The translations under genes were made by a program, and so were the position numbers. The notes below the pieces were generated by a model. The model worked only from the letters and a program-made list of their open reading frames with translations. It was not told the DNA's origin and made no database searches. This document shows positions 13,352-23,547 of a stretch of 64,000 nt of DNA, in pieces (position 1 is the stretch's first letter; each line of letters opens with the position of its first letter). Origin of the DNA: Podospora pseudoanserina (Eukaryota > Ascomycota > Sordariomycetes > Sordariales > Podosporaceae); NCBI RefSeq assembly GCF_035222485.1, contig NC_085920.1, positions 8,232,001-8,296,000 on the forward strand, given 5' to 3'.

Positions 13352-15726
13352 TGCAAGAGCGGACATTCGGTTCAATGCTTTCTTTCTTTCTTTGCTCTCT
13401 TGCCACCACTGGGTTGGTTGGTTACCTATACGGCGAAGTCCGTTCACACAGTTCGAGAAGGCAGCTTCAGAATGAACTGGCCCGTCCTTGCCAAACAATA
13501 ACGGTATTGTTTATTACCCCTTTTTCTGTCGTTAGGTTACCATCTGATGTTCATCTCAACCTGAGGAGACGATCAAGGATCTGGGTCACTGCCGTTGGGA
13601 CGGGCACTGTTGCTCATCGGAGTCGGCCGGTGAGGTTGAGGGAGGGTATGATGATCTTCCTTCTCGCCTTTGCAGTGTGCCCAAGCCCGCGCAGCAATTA
13701 CTCTTTCATGACGGCAGTGAAGTTGCGTCGGGGTCTTGCTCTGGAAGACACTGTGACGGCGGGAAGTGACTGCATACCAAGTGGTAGATGGCACAGACGT
13801 CTTGATGGCATACACACATGTCCTTTTCCTTTGGTGACAGATGGGACTCCAGTAGAGCAGAGGAAGGTGAGGTCGGAACTAGGTCTATCCTTGCTTGCTA
13901 CGCAGCATAGAAAGCGGGAAATCATCCCGTTGCTGCAGCATCTGGTGTAAGGTGAAGGACGGATGTTGCTTGATGAGGATATCCGATTCATGCGAGATCT
14001 TCTTCCCGTCGGGATGGAAGGTCTTCTCGAAAGAAGAGATCTAGAGCGGATCGGATATCGGATTGCGTGTTCGAGATGTTCCAGATGCAGTAGAAGGAAT
14101 TGGGATGTGAGATGAGAGGGGGACAGGGACAGGGCTTTGATGTGGTGATCTGATGGGGGATGAGGTGATGATTGGTAGTGGTCAAGAAGATGAGATGAAG
14201 AGATGGGATGGTGAGGTGGTTTGGGAAAGGATCTGGGGGCTTCTGGAAGGGATCAGCGTAGGTTCACACTCCTGTGTCTCTCTGTCTGTCTGCTGCTCTG
14301 GGCTCGTCTTCTTGGACAAGTCCTAAGTCAGCTGACCTCACTGTCATCTCTCACACTGGCCGGAGTTTGAGGTTGCGCGAGGAGTTTGTTTCTGGTGTTT
14401 TAGCCTCGGTCAACTCTCAGACGCCGGCTCAAGTTGAGCTTTTGGTGAGGCTTTTGTTGTTGTGGCGTCTTTCTTATCGGCTATCAAGATGTCACTTCAG
14501 CCTCGTTGTCGTTGTTGTCACAAAAAGAATCAGCCTCACCGCTATGGTGAGCCGTCAAGTTTGAGATAAAGTAGAGGTTATGAGAAAGCAAAATTTGGCT
14601 AAACGGCGCCCGGTGTGTTGTGGCTAGAAAGAAGACACTGCGGCTGTGTATGGTGTTGATTGAGGGTGGTCAGCTTCATGACGGGTCTCGAGGACCTCGG
14701 GAAGAAACAAGGCAAGAGAAGGCGGCAGGGGGCCAGGAAAGGAGAAGGCAGAGAGATATAAAGAATACAGACTGTCACCTTGCTTTTATGTTCCAATTTC
14801 TTATGGCTACAGAGGGTGATGATGACCGTTGTTTTCGACTCAAGGAAGGAAGAAGGGATCAGAAAGGGGTGAAGGGATCGGCATCAACAGATGGCAATAG
14901 CAACATAACGACCTCGAAGCCAATATCCAAGACAAAAGACGAGAAACCTCGAATATGGCCGCGACTCTTACCTAGGGGACGGTTTGAAAGACTTCGGCAG
15001 CCAGCGGGGAGGATGGGTGCTCGACCAAAAGACTTCTAATGACAAGACAGTCCCCAAGAGACAGATTGAAAGACGCATAATGGATACGTCACATAGGATA
15101 AACACATAAACGGAGGTATTCCTGTTCAGACACCAAACGGGATGAGTCGTTTACGACGAACAATTAGGAGACTCGGGCAAGGAACAGGCGACAGGACCGT
15201 GGCTTCCCAGAAACATTGGTATCGCAAAGCCAGCATATAGCCAACGCAACCACGGTCCTCACAGCCCGGTCATCGAGGGTTTTGGGCAACAAGCAGTCAC
15301 TACAGGAACGAAGCGCAGGAGCTTGGGCTTTATGTATTAGGTCGACAGCCACAATCTTCAGCCAGCCCTAATACCGTCATCCCAACACCCTTGCGGTCAA
15401 CTGGTAAAGGGATTGGAGCCGCTCACGCCCATCGCCCCCCCGGCTCACCGTGAGCACCTGTTCGATCTGAAGTAAAAGCCTTGGGCTTTGGTAGCCGATC
15501 ACCTTCCCTGCTCATGAGGGGACTGACCGGGGAGCTTTTGCGACTTTCTTCTTACTGTCAATCAATCTTATTTTGGTATTAGTTCTTGCCAAAGGTTTAT
15601 GCAACGAGCAAAAGAGGGTGGGACATCAATCACTCTCCCCTAGCAAATACATAACCCCAGGATTATCTTAGGGGATACTAACACCTAACCAACCAACGGG
15701 CCTAAACAGAGCCGCAAATACCTGCT

Positions 15727-15787
15727 AAACAACAATAATGACAACAACAATAATAACAACAACAACAACACCAACAACAACAACAAC
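15727..15787. repeat. Imperfect CAA/AAT trinucleotide-rich tract
   Basis: About 60 nt of imperfect AAC and AAT triplets, lying some 60 bp beyond the 3' end of the 5S rRNA gene. It is a low-complexity sequence with no coding interpretation. Confidence 0.8.
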
Positions 15788-15845
15788 ATTCAATCTCCAA
15801 ATTACACCAACAAGCATGAAAAATAAATAAAACGAAACACCAAAA

Positions 15846-15964
15846 ACATACAACACCAGGGATTCCCCAGTGGTCACCCACCTGAGTACTGGTCTGGCGG
15901 TCAATTGCTTAACTAGGGGAGAGCGGACGGGATCCCGTGTATTCAACTGCCTATGGTCGTATGT
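15846..15964 (-). rRNA. 5S ribosomal RNA, dispersed copy
   Basis: On the minus strand the sequence begins ACATACGACCATAG and ends with a complementary GTTGTATGT, forming helix I of a 119-nt 5S rRNA. The internal GATCCCGTCCGCTC and GGTGGGTGACCAC segments are the recognisable 5S core and Pol III control region. Helix II pairs CAGTTG with CAATTG. TTTTT immediately follows the 3' end and would serve as the Pol III terminator. A TTAA element lies about 25-28 nt upstream, near the place where Neurospora 5S genes carry a TATA-like element. Dispersed single 5S genes are known in Neurospora and relatives. A pseudogene cannot be excluded, but the ends and pairing look intact. Confidence 0.9.
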
Positions 15965-16519
15965 GCTTGCGTTCAGCATATTGTGAGCTTAAGAAGCAAC
16001 ATGTTTCTCTGTTCCCAGCTTCGGTTGGTGAGAAGGGAGAGGAAGTCTCAGTGTCTCGACAAGATGGCGCTAATTCTTAGGGAGACCTGGGGAAACCCTT
16101 ATTTATGTTAAGGTTATTTTTACCAAGGAAACCGCTCCTTCTAATCCACCGCCAGGGATGAATCGCAGCATCCTTCGAACCATATCCACGGGCATCATCC
16201 ATTTTTCGAGACTGCGCTCGTCAACAGCCTACTATACCAATCCTACTTTAAGCATTCTGGAAGGATATAATCAGCTGTGGTACGATTTGCAAGGTTATGG
16301 GTGTCACGGCCATCCCAGCTTCTTGGATCCCTGTGTCAAGCTCTCAACTTCCTAGAAACCGTTCGGAATACCACATCTTGACGCCTCCATTCTTGCCGTG
16401 ATCTTAGTTGATGTATTACACAATCAAACTGGCAATGCTTCAAGCAGCTATTTGACAATCCAACGTCTAGTTCCATCGTCGCTCTACATTGCAAAAAAAT
16501 CCTTCCTATCCAATCTCCG
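15965..16519. other. Intergenic, 5S gene upstream side to histidinol-phosphatase 3' end
   Basis: No gene is seen. The part next to 15965 should include upstream 5S sequence, and the part next to 16520 should include the 3' UTR of the minus-strand histidinol-phosphatase gene. Confidence 0.5.
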
Positions 16520-17458
16520 TCATGGGAGCGATAAACTCGCCCTGAAGTCATCAATCGCCACGCTCTTCTCTCTCAGCCCGCTTTTCTTTCCGTCTACAGT
16601 CCCTGGGCGTGTCTCTCTTTCTAATGTCCAAACCTCCCGTACTCCCAAGCTTTCGAGATAGTCCAACCCTCTCAAATAATTCGTCGCCACCTGCCCAATC
16701 CCGTGGCTATCGTCAGAGAACGTAAACCTGCCTCCCATCTTGATCCACTCCTCAGCAATCTCCCTCTTGGGGTACCCCTCGGCCATCCCTTTCCTCAACC
16801 CAGAAGTGTTCATCTCCAGCCACCCCCCAAACTCCTTCACCTTTTCCAGATTCCTGACTACCTTCCCCCAAACCTTTTGATTCGACTTCAACTCCCTCCC
16901 GGGATCCTCACTCATCAGCCTAATCAAGTCGAAATGCCCTACCACCTTGGGCTTCAGCGCGCTCAACATCTCCAACTGCTCATCAAAATACTTCTCATAC
17001 AGCCCCTCCTCGGTGCCACCGCAAGCCTCAATAGCTGTCCGGTAAAGCGCCTTGTCATAGTCAATCGGAATCCCAGCCGTGTGGTGCAGACTCCCAATGA
17101 AGTAATCCACCCTCGCGTCCTTGGCCAGCTCCCCTATCAGCGACCCGTACTCCTCCCCTCGGATCCACTCCCCTTCGAACCCGATGAGGATGTGGATCTT
17201 GTCTGCGTACTTCTGCTGGAGGGCGGCCGCGGTAGAGAGGTACTCCTCGTGCCGGGGGAAAAGGGAGTCGAGGGTGGCCTGCGGGGTGGGGAGGAGCTCC
17301 TCGGGGTAGAGGTCCGAGACGGAGGTGCGGGGCATGTGCTCGGTCAGGCCGAGGGTTTGGTACCCGAGGGAGATGGCGTGGAGGATGATGGACTCGAGCG
17401 AGTCGACGGCGTGGCCGGGGCAGAATTGGCCCGAGTGGGAATGCATTGTGAAGGCCAT
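16520..17458 (-). CDS. his2: Histidinol-phosphatase (PHP family)
   Basis: A single-exon gene of 312 residues, the normal length for fungal HIS2-type enzymes. It converts L-histidinol phosphate to L-histidinol and phosphate, the penultimate stage of histidine biosynthesis, presumably in the cytosol. The PHP-fold metal ligands are visible: His6 and His8 (HSHSGQFC), Glu40-His41 (TEHMPR), Glu95 (GFEGEW), His125-His126 (GSLHH), His175 and Asp177 (GHFDLIR) and Asp250/His252 (SDDSHG). The ATG directly precedes the conserved HxH motif, which fixes the start. The C-terminal tail after about residue 280 is less conserved in appearance. The neighbours are functionally unrelated. Confidence 0.95.
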   Translation of the reverse strand: MAFTMHSHSGQFCPGHAVDSLESIILHAISLGYQTLGLTEHMPRTSVSDLYPEELLPTPQATLDSLFPRHEEYLSTAAALQQKYADKIHILIGFEGEWIRGEEYGSLIGELAKDARVDYFIGSLHHTAGIPIDYDKALYRTAIEACGGTEEGLYEKYFDEQLEMLSALKPKVVGHFDLIRLMSEDPGRELKSNQKVWGKVVRNLEKVKEFGGWLEMNTSGLRKGMAEGYPKREIAEEWIKMGGRFTFSDDSHGIGQVATNYLRGLDYLESLGVREVWTLERETRPGTVDGKKSGLREKSVAIDDFRASLSLP

Positions 17459-18033
17459 TGTCTTGATGGTTTGTAGGTTGATGAAGCCGATTCCTCAGAA
17501 CAATGTGGTGAGAAGATGCTCAAATTTTGTTGTTTGAACATAACGATACTTAAAAATTAGATTTACCTCGCCTCGGCCCGTTGGGGTTGGCGATAGCACA
17601 GAGTGAGAGTTCAACGGTAATGATGAGTCAAAGAAAAGAAAAATGCCCCGCCCTGCCTTCAAGGAGTGATAGAGCAACAAGACACGGCCAAGCAGGCCAT
17701 TCAAGTCGTTGCAACACACCACGAGGCCTTCATACCCTCACTAAACTCAATTCATCTTTTCCAATGGCCTCAAACTTGCCATCACAGCCCCGCTTATCCA
17801 CAATCTTGTCTGAATCACAGTTCTTTGAAGCTTGAAGCTCCGACTGATGCTGATGCGACTCCACAGTCCACTGGAGTAGTTGTTGCGCTGCCATTGTCCA
17901 ATGGGGAGCAAGGCTTTACCTCTGAAAGGCCATTGGGGGAAACCGGGTTGGGAAAGGTAAAATGCATGTATCTGAAGCCAACCCAGAGGCAAAAATATAC
18001 TATGTAGTGTTTATTGAAAGTGGAAAAAGTAGT
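17459..18033. other. Intergenic, histidinol-phosphatase upstream region
   Basis: This should hold the promoter of the minus-strand histidinol-phosphatase gene. No strong TATA element stands out. A short open frame on the plus strand (17581-17835) has no recognisable features. TTTTT (minus strand) just downstream of the tRNA at 18024-18028 is the probable Pol III terminator. Confidence 0.4.
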
Positions 18034-18117
18034 CGACCATCATGGGACTCGAACCCACAACCTTAGCCTTAATCTCCTTGTTAGGAGGGCTACGCGCTAC
18101 CATTGCGCTAGACGGCC
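18034..18117 (-). tRNA. tRNA-Arg (anticodon CCU) with a 12-nt intron
   Basis: The 84-nt minus-strand sequence folds as a tRNA: acceptor GGCCGTC pairs with GATGGTC including GU pairs, D stem GCGC/GCGC with loop AATGGTA, anticodon stem TAGCC/GGCTA, and T arm GTGGG-TTCGAGT-CCCAT. The anticodon loop reads CT-CCT-A-A once a 12-nt intron after position 37 is removed. The intron contains AGGAG, which pairs with the anticodon region, as is typical of nuclear pre-tRNA introns. The discriminator base is G. A T5 terminator follows at 18028-18024. Confidence 0.93.
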
Positions 18118-18608
18118 ATCTTATTTGTTGAAAACAGAGGTGGAATAATGTCATTATCACGAGAGCACTGAAAGCTTCTGTGTATAGCCCAGGGGGGCAG
18201 GTAATACGAGAACAAAACACACTGCAGATGAGAAACTCAACAACGCATACCAAAATAGAACTCCTAAGTGTTTCACTTTGCTGCAACAACGATCTGGAAA
18301 GGAACCATTCCTATTGACCGTGATTGTGCCACTGGTGAGTTTACGAGAGGTCGTACACGATGTCATCTTCTTTTCCTGCCTTATAACAACAAAGCTCTCA
18401 CAGTGCTCGGGCAGGGGAGTACATTCCACCAGTTCCAGCAAAGGAATTGACCAAAAGAAATGCGGCTCAAGATGGCCCGTACATGTTGTGATTCGATTTT
18501 CACATTTTCCTTCCTGAAAATCTTGGTGTTCGTACAATCCGCTGTCATGCGTCATACTTAGAGTGCCCCAGATTGCCAGGCATCGCGTATGTATCTGAAA
18601 GTTCTTCC
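18118..18608. other. Intergenic between tRNA-Arg and the phosphopantetheinyl transferase
   Basis: No gene is recognised. It should include the 3' UTR of the minus-strand transferase gene. Confidence 0.5.
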
Positions 18609-19379
18609 TCACCGGGCCTTCTTCTTTCCCTCGATTTTTGCATTCCCATTCCCATTCCCATTGAAAGCATCGGGCTTGAATCCCAAACAAACCGCCGTCG
18701 CATAATCCCCATCATGACTGATACTCAACAGCGCCACCTGCCCCTTCACCCCCACCTCCTCATTTCCTAATATTACTGCTACTGGCGGTCCCGTTACCCT
18801 CCCAAATTCCGCCCTCGGCCCCAAACCATCTATGTTCTCCAGGATATAATCCCCCTTATCCTTCCGTTGCACCCGCCCCCCCTCCCCCTCCCCTTCTTCC
18901 TCAGCCGTCTCCTCCACCCTCCTCCCCAAATTCTCCTCACCCTCAACCATGATCTCCACCCCCCCAAACGTGACCTTCCCTGCTGACGTCCCCGCCCGAA
19001 AAGCATGAGCCTTGATCACAGCCTCCTTCGCCGCCCACCGCCCAGCCAACCACTCCGCCAGTTTCCAAATCTCCCCCCTTCTTTCCGATCGCTGTCTCCC
19101 AAGCAGATTCTTGTGCTTTACCGGACCGACCCCGTCCCGAAACGACATGACCTTCACCGCGTTGAGGTAGACGGGCAGCTCCTCCAACCGTTCCCTCTCG
19201 TTTTGCGTCAGCAGCTTCTTTGTGAACCTGTCCACATTGTTGATCACGTTGAAGGGCCGGGCGAGGGTGGGGATGATGGGCGTGCCCTGATTTGTGGTGA
19301 TGAGGGAGTAAACTCGGGGGATCATGCAGACATCTGTCCCCAGGGTGAGACCCAACGGGAAGGGTATGACACCCTTCAT
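18609..19379 (-). CDS. AcpS-type 4'-phosphopantetheinyl transferase (probable mitochondrial PPT2)
   Basis: A protein of 256 residues from the chosen ATG at 19379. It transfers 4'-phosphopantetheine from CoA to the serine of an acyl carrier protein; in fungi the small AcpS/PPT2 class activates the mitochondrial ACP. The two family motifs are present: GTDVCMIPR with Asp16 and GRWAAKEAVIKA with Lys118-Glu119, both Mg2+/CoA-site residues. The family also ends in the seen ISHDGDYATAVCLG block. An acidic, low-complexity insertion at about 150-175 lengthens the protein relative to bacterial AcpS. The frame stays open upstream of the ATG for about 115 codons without obvious coding character, so a short upstream exon carrying a targeting peptide remains possible. 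Confidence 0.88.
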   Translation of the reverse strand: MKGVIPFPLGLTLGTDVCMIPRVYSLITTNQGTPIIPTLARPFNVINNVDRFTKKLLTQNERERLEELPVYLNAVKVMSFRDGVGPVKHKNLLGRQRSERRGEIWKLAEWLAGRWAAKEAVIKAHAFRAGTSAGKVTFGGVEIMVEGEENLGRRVEETAEEEGEGEGGRVQRKDKGDYILENIDGLGPRAEFGRVTGPPVAVILGNEEVGVKGQVALLSISHDGDYATAVCLGFKPDAFNGNGNGNAKIEGKKKAR

Positions 19380-19818
19380 CTTGGAATATCTCAGGCTGCT
19401 GTCAACAAAAGAAAATTTGTCAAGGTCGTGGGATCGTGATGAAGAGAACTGAGCTCTGAGCTTGAGCACACACCCCTGTCGGTTGCAACCCTGCCAAGCG
19501 AGAACTTTCTGATCGCGATAGGCTACAACTCTTATCGATAAGCATGTCGCATACGTCATACCTGAACCAAACCAAACCAAAACACCATGCAAACATCGTG
19601 ACTTTGGAAACAGAACAGAAAGGAACACAAAGGTGTTACATGTTGTGGTTGTAGAAAAGAGACCTCGTAAGACCCAACAGTACAGCAATTTTGTGCCCAC
19701 CCCCACCCCCGCCTCCTGAACCATTCCATATTACTAAAATACCGTTCGTCCTTTATGGACGACTCCATATCCATGTCCAGCTCTCACTCAATCTGTACCT
19801 CACCCTCTTCAAAAACCC
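19380..19818. other. Intergenic, transferase upstream region and membrane-protein 3' UTR
   Basis: No separate gene is seen. The frame of the transferase gene continues open to 19724, but the translated sequence lacks family similarity, so I treat it as leader or promoter. Confidence 0.45.
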
Positions 19819-20803
19819 CTAATTGTCAGCCAACAGAGGCGCTCTCTCAGCATCTCCAACAGGCTCTCTCCTATTGCCGAAGAAGTCTTCCCGCCCAGTC
19901 CAAGCCGGCACGGCAACCAACACAGTGGCCACAAACAGCACCGACATGATGGTGAATGCAAAGATCCACTGGAACGCAATGATCTGTCTGAAAAACTGCG
20001 CGACGCCCAGGGAAGCTGACAAGACACTGAGAGCAAACCCCATGGTGTAGTCCTATGTTCTATTAGCACCGCGCCGTATTCTCCTTTGTCTGATGGAAGA
20101 AAATACCTTGTATAAAAAGATGAAGAACAAGCCATAGCCCAACAAGCTCCAAATAAAGACATTGGCAAAGATCCTGGCAACAAGACTGTGCTGGTGGGGA
20201 ACCATGATCGCTCCATTCCAGTAGATCGCCACAAACGTCCAGGCCAAGGGCCAGCTCACAGCTCCTGCGTGGATAAGCTTGGTGTAAGTCGCATGACGGA
20301 AGTACAAGCTTGACAGGTTGAAGAAGTTGATAATCAAGATGATCTCAGACCAGACAAAGTGCGACCGGACAAAGAGCATAACCCAGGCGAAATGGAGGAG
20401 GTTGTTGAGAATGAAATGGCTGCCGACGGAAGCCGCGGCGTTGACGGTTGTGGCATCAGAGGAGAAGAGGTGAGAGGTATAGATCAACTGGAGGATAAAC
20501 ATGACGACAAAGTAGATGGAGGTAATGACTGCATTTTGGGTGAAGCCAGAGTAGTGGTGATAGTTCTGGTGCCAAATGCTACCCCCAAGATATTTTCCGT
20601 CGGTAGGCGCATGGGTATCGTAGTAAACGGTGGTGACGACGGACAAGAGCCAGGTGAGAAGTGAGAGGACCTTGTAGGTCGTGATGGAGGTTGTAGTGTG
20701 GGAGTCACGCTTGGCGAACGGGTTAACTGCGGTCACGATGGTTAGTATTGATCCTGAGATCGGGATGTGGGATGCGAAGCGTACTTTGGTGGAAGCGATC
20801 CAT
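19819..20803 (-). CDS. Multi-pass membrane protein, DUF1774-like
   Basis: A three-exon model giving 290 residues: exon 1 20803-20785, intron 20784-20727 (GTACGC...CTAAC...GCAG), exon 2 20726-20107, intron 20106-20053 (GTATTT...ATAG), exon 3 20052-19819. The first exon codes for only six residues and one base, giving MDRFHQINPFAKRD. It supplies an ATG where exon 2 alone has none. At least six hydrophobic segments are visible, for example LLTWLLSVVTTVYY, IYFVVMFILQLIY, IILIINFFNLSSL, IFANVFIWSLLGYGLFF and FTIMSVLFVATVLVAV. The layout resembles the fungal DUF1774 family, whose function is not established. The C-terminus is hydrophilic (EPVGDAERAPLLADN). The weakest part of the model is the 19-nt first exon. 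Confidence 0.8.
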
Positions 20804-22363
20804 TTTGCCGGTTCAGCGTGTATTGCCAGGACTTCGAGAAGTTGATGACTTGCTGGATTGTCGGGTTGTCAAGAAGCAATGGTAGGAAGGTCGGTGTTTT
20901 GTGTTCAAGGAAGGATTTCCTATCAGCAGTGGAGGAGACGGGATGGAATGCTCGGGAAACTGCCCGTCAGTGGCTGCCTTTTACTTCTGGTTTCAGTATT
21001 GCGGATGTTGCGGGGAAGCAAAGCACGTTGGGATGCACGAGGCAGGTAATTGCAGATTTCCTGGTTGAACAAAAACCAGCCGATTGGCCTTATTGAGCTC
21101 CAAGTTGCCACCCCATCTGTTTGAAGCAGCGGTCTTGCGTCGATGGATTGGATGAAGGTGTGTTACTTTGCCTACATGGGATGCGTTACCTGTTACCTGC
21201 CGTTGAAGAACCGGTCACCTTGACAACTGCGTCATTGGTTTTGTTTATGACAGATGATCTGTTTGAGGCAAGACTCCCCCAAGTTTGGTGCTCCTAATGC
21301 CAAAATAGCGATGGAACAGAGGAGAGAAATTCATTTTTGATCCCCCCGATATGGCTGAAATATGGACAATAAATGCAGAGTTGCTCAGTATCCAACATGA
21401 AGTCCAGCAATGAAGTTGCGAATTCGAGATGCAGGACAGGAAGGATGCTGCGGGCCAGCGATGATATGATTGGCCATTAATTTCAATCAATTACATCATA
21501 CCCCTCCACAGTTCACTTTGAATCGTTCCACTTTTGACTGTTGTGAACCTCGATGGCCAGGCCAAATTCCGCCTCGTGTTGGCTTCGAGAAAAACACATG
21601 AGGATTGTGGACCTCAAGCATTCTGGTATCGCTCATTTTCAGCCCAAACCAACCAGTCCAAGGCTTCCTCGACAGTCGAACCATCTAAGCTACAAGCTTC
21701 ATTGTCAGCCAGATGTCATATCGGACCTACCTTACAAAAAAGTGCGGGGCAATTCAAGACCGACCACCACTGCAGGTGACATCGCCGATCTCCAAACACC
21801 ATTAGGGATCACGAGGCCTGCCTGAACTTGGAGATGACGGGAAATCCAGTTCAGCTTGGTGAGACATGGTGAGTTTGGGAATCCCGTCAGTCATGTCATG
21901 TACACTACCACAACAGGACCTAGTTTTGTCCAGACTGTCAAAAGTTCACTTTCCTAATTGAGCTATTGTCATTAGATGGAGAGATTGTACATTTCCAATT
22001 CATGGCATTCTGCACACCGCATCGATATCGACCGGGAAGGCAGATTCGAGATGGCATATTGGACCCTTTGGGCATTGAAAGTTAAGCAGCCACGTCAAGT
22101 GTCAAGAGGCTGGTGGATTGCAGGTGGCTTGCATGATCTCGTCGCCCGGCTTTGGTAGCCCCACCTGGCATCACATCATCTGGTTGGTGAGGGACTCCCT
22201 GCACCTTTCAGGTGCCATCACTACAGTTGCAACGCTACTGTCAGCATGATGTTCTAGGTCCAAGTGGATTCCGGGTCTCTTAATTGTACACTACATTCTT
22301 GTGGGCACCAAGCTGTTTTTTCTTTGAAATTACACGATACATCGACCTGCACACATACATTCC
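20804..22363. other. Intergenic, about 1.6 kb
   Basis: Upstream of the DUF1774-like gene and downstream of the small spliced gene. Open frames are short (up to 109 codons) and unremarkable on both strands. A GTGAGT lies near 21870 on the plus strand, but I could not join it to flanking coding sequence. Confidence 0.45.
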
Positions 22364-22864
22364 CTACACACCACACCTGCTGCTCTCAGAAGCCGATGCC
22401 CTGCCAGGCGTATTACCTCTGTCATCAGTTAGCAACGGCAGTCCGTGATGGCTGAAGGGGTCTCACCTCGAATAACATGAGTATCTTCGAGGACTCAAAG
22501 ATTGCCGGTTGCTTCGCCCATTCCAGTTCCCTTTTCCGTAACTGCCAGCTTTGTTTTCACAGCCCGGCGGGAAGCCAGTATACTTTCTTCGAGTCGTGGG
22601 CCGCTTTTCCCTTGCGTGGTTGTGCTTTCCCAGCTTGATCTCTGGTAGATGTTCTGGAAGTCCTCTACCGGGTACCATCGGTGTGGGCTTCTTTGACGGT
22701 TCGTTCGTGTGCGAGTTCGGCTGGTCTTCTTGAGATTCGGCGGAAACGACTGCCGATGGTGCTTTGAGCTCGAGTTTTTTCTTTCGAAATGTGCTCGGGA
22801 TACCATCTGTGATCCAAGCCCCAATCTCTAGGAGATCAACGGCCGAGTCTGAAGATAGACCCAT
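22364..22864 (-). CDS. Small two-exon gene, basic protein of unknown function
   Basis: Exon 1 is 22864-22467, the intron 22466-22419 (48 nt: GTGAGA donor, TGCTAAC branch point, GACAG acceptor), and exon 2 22418-22364, ending in TAG. The joined frame is open and encodes 150 residues. The ATG has a strong context (CACCATGG). Visible features: a fairly ordinary N-terminus (MGLSSDSAVDLLEIGAW), a Lys/Glu/Pro-rich middle, and a basic Gly/Arg/Ser-rich C-terminal third (RRKYTGFPPGCENKAG onward). I see no domain, signal peptide or membrane segment. It is divergently oriented to the Clr5-domain gene. The support is the near-perfect intron and frame continuity; homology is unknown, and a noncoding spliced RNA is the main alternative. 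Confidence 0.45.
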
Positions 22865-23547
22865 GGTGAAAACACAGGGAAAAATGTTGGGGACAATCTT
22901 TACTGCCTCTCATTCCGTCCAGGCTGCCTTACTTTGGGCAGGCACCGTACTTGAATCTCTTTCTTGGACTCCTTTTCCAACACTGACATAGGAGGCAGTT
23001 CAAAACATCACCTTTTTCGTCACCGCCCAATTTGATACACAGCATATTAGCCCACAAATGGCGAAACAGTGGCGGTCAGCTTTGGAATTCTGGAATTCCA
23101 TTTCAGTATCAAAACATTTATTTCCTGGGGTTGACGGGCAAAGCGGCTCAGCGCACACCTCAGTATGCATATGCATTAGTGAATCGTCGCGTCCAGCATG
23201 ATACGACTCGCTCCTATTGGCCGCATCCTACTGTTCACCGTTTATGAGAGCCAAGCATGCGTCTTTCAGATACGGCTTATTGGGTTGACTTGGACGCCTT
23301 GCGAGGCGCAAGGCACAATTTCCAGTTCTCCTTTGGTCGTCCGCGAACCGACCTGAGCTTCAATTTCCATTTGCCTTAAGAAGATGGAGTTCGCTTGTCT
23401 TCGGCCAGGCACGATGGCATTGGGTATATTAGGAATAAGAGTCAACTGCTTGGAATCATCAAATCTCTTCCGATGACAGTCAAAGTAGGACAGTCAGTGT
23501 CTCGATCCAAGCACCAGTCTCGAGTTTCAAGACGAATACACGCCAGG
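22865..23547. promoter_or_regulatory. Shared upstream region of the small gene and the Clr5-domain gene
   Basis: About 680 bp lie between two divergent starts. An ATTGG (inverted CCAAT) occurs near 23216 in the sense of the plus gene. An in-frame upstream ATG at 23473 could extend the Clr5 protein by 25 residues. Confidence 0.35.

Larger units (their letters stand above)
5601..15845. other. Gene-poor tract of about 10 kb
   Basis: I could not identify any conserved gene on either strand. Open frames are mostly under 140 codons, the longest (13024-13950, plus) starts at a non-ATG codon and runs through poly-T and G-rich sequence, and none joins across a convincing intron. The DNA is not visibly AT-rich, so it does not look heavily affected by repeat-induced point mutation. 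It contains a short CCA repeat near 6450-6467, T24 at 12920-12943, T15 at 13075-13089, a G-run cluster at 13321-13351 and a CAA/AAT-rich stretch at 15727-15787. Confidence 0.5.

Noticed and set aside
13024-13950. 308-codon open frame on the plus strand
   Set aside because: It begins at a non-ATG codon, runs through poly-T (poly-Phe) and G-rich repeats, and shows no recognisable motif or splice signal.
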